In this document: positions 63,359 through 64,000 of the stretch, in pieces | Numbering within the stretch: the first letter of the stretch is position 1 | Layout of the letters: each line of letters starts with the position of its first letter | Assembly (NCBI GenBank): GCA_004020645.1 | Contig: SAQL01000013.1 | Coordinates: forward strand, 62,001-126,000 | Direction: 5' to 3' | DNA length: 64,000 nt | Source: Mesorhizobium sp. | GTDB lineage: Bacteria; Pseudomonadota; Alphaproteobacteria; Rhizobiales; Rhizobiaceae | Program-made: the position numbers and the translations under genes | The notes under the pieces: model-generated | Seen by the model: the letters and a program-made list of their open reading frames with translations, nothing else | Told to the model about the DNA's origin: nothing | The model's database searches: none

Positions 63359-64000
63359 TTAGGCGCCCACCGGCTGCGCCAAGACGTGTTCGACCCGCCA
63401 TCCCCCATTGCCATAGGAGGCTGGCAGCGGTTTCAATGCGTAGCCTGCAGCAGTCAGGAGTTCCGCGATCTTTCGGGCCTTGCGGTCGAGCCCCTCGCGG
63501 GTTGCATCGTCGACCTCATAAATCACCTTCGGACGGTGCCTCCGCAGCGTTTCCGTCATACCGCCCAGGACGTCGATTTCGGCGCCTTCCACGTCGATCT
63601 TGACCAGCGAGGGCGGCCTGAGGCCTCGGTGGGCGATGGCATCGTCGATAGTGACTATGCTGACTTCCAGGCGGCCATTCATGTCCGGCGGTGCTCCCGC
63701 CGAGGCAAGTGTGGCGCCGCCGATGTGATGGGCGAGCAGAAGCTGGCCACGACCGGTTGTCGCGCCCGCGGCTTCGGCGAACACCCGTATCGTGTCGAAC
63801 CCACTGAGCCGCGCACTTTCTGCGACAGCGGCGGCGTTGCGGGGGACAGGTTCGAACGCATAGACTTGGCCGCGCGGCCCGACGCGGCGCGCGGCGATGA
63901 GACAGAAGAAACCGATATTCGCGCCGATGTCGAAAAAGGCGTCGCCGGGCGCCAGGTTCGCCGCGATCGCCTGTTGGATGGGGGGCTCGTACGTGCCGCG
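63359..64000 (-). CDS. FkbM-family methyltransferase (3' part; 5' end outside window)
   Basis: The minus-strand frame runs from the right edge to a stop at 63359-63361. Visible parts are the SAM-binding start (DAFFDIGANIGFFCLIAARR), YAFEPVPRNAAAV, and the FkbM signature SLVKIDVEGAEIDVLGGMTE. These enzymes O-methylate sugars in surface polysaccharide and other metabolites. The true start lies beyond 64000. Lies downstream in the same locus as the large unknown protein, with a 174 bp gap that shows no gene. Confidence 0.9.
   Translation of the reverse strand, partial: RGTYEPPIQQAIAANLAPGDAFFDIGANIGFFCLIAARRVGPRGQVYAFEPVPRNAAAVAESARLSGFDTIRVFAEAAGATTGRGQLLLAHHIGGATLASAGAPPDMNGRLEVSIVTIDDAIAHRGLRPPSLVKIDVEGAEIDVLGGMTETLRRHRPKVIYEVDDATREGLDRKARKIAELLTAAGYALKPLPASYGNGGWRVEHVLAQPVGA

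Overview
This 64 kb window is GC-rich chromosomal DNA from a Rhizobiales bacterium, most likely Mesorhizobium or a close relative. The assignment rests on gene content, not a database match. It includes a betICAB operon with choline sulfatase, a MucR regulator with a Cys-to-Asp zinc finger, a rhizobial-type thermolabile asparaginase, TIGR03808 and DUF1491 proteins, a consensus FixK/FNR box, and many short palindromic intergenic repeats. No integrase, intact insertion sequence, rRNA operon or CRISPR array was seen. One tRNA gene (Pro, CGG) is present.

Left part (1-25 kb) is mostly housekeeping: DUF2336 (partial), DUF1491, a peptidoglycan-binding protein overlapping a membrane histidine kinase, DUF5330, SufE, MucR, oligopeptidase B, a SET protein, a cytochrome c'/cytochrome c pair, superoxide dismutase, a class IV aminotransferase, a HAD dehalogenase, an L,D-transpeptidase, a HerA-like ATPase, both methylmalonyl-CoA mutase subunits, an AbrB-Doc toxin-antitoxin pair, a GreA/B factor, a Tat-exported beta-helix protein, asparaginase and a thiolase. 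One small SH3-type gene is split by a palindromic repeat.

Middle part (25-39 kb): the choline-O-sulfate to glycine betaine operon betI-betC-(Thr/Ser dehydratase)-betA-betB, a divergent LysR/NmrA pair, phosphoglucomutase/phosphomannomutase, tRNA-Pro, and a universal stress protein and an APH-AAA kinase that diverge around a perfect FNR/FixK box, followed by trxC.

Right part (39-57 kb) holds two carbon-catabolism islands with the same plan: a FadR-type GntR regulator, a dihydrodipicolinate-synthase-superfamily enzyme and a peptide/opine-type ABC importer. Island 1 carries kdgD and a fused DppDF ATPase. Island 2 has a gntR-SBP-permease-permease-aldolase-dppD-dppF operon (dppD frameshifted) facing two Gfo/Idh dehydrogenases and a second aldolase-like gene across a 20 bp palindrome. 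Probable operators are visible in both islands.

The end of the window (57-64 kb) is an extracellular polysaccharide region: a glycosyltransferase, an exported glycoside hydrolase with DUF4214, a decayed flippase fused by deletion to a glycosyltransferase fragment, a 694-residue protein of unknown function, and a partial FkbM methyltransferase.

Two families of about 100 bp palindromic repeats recur at gene ends. In several places they abut or supply the stop codon, and in one place a repeat has destroyed a gene.
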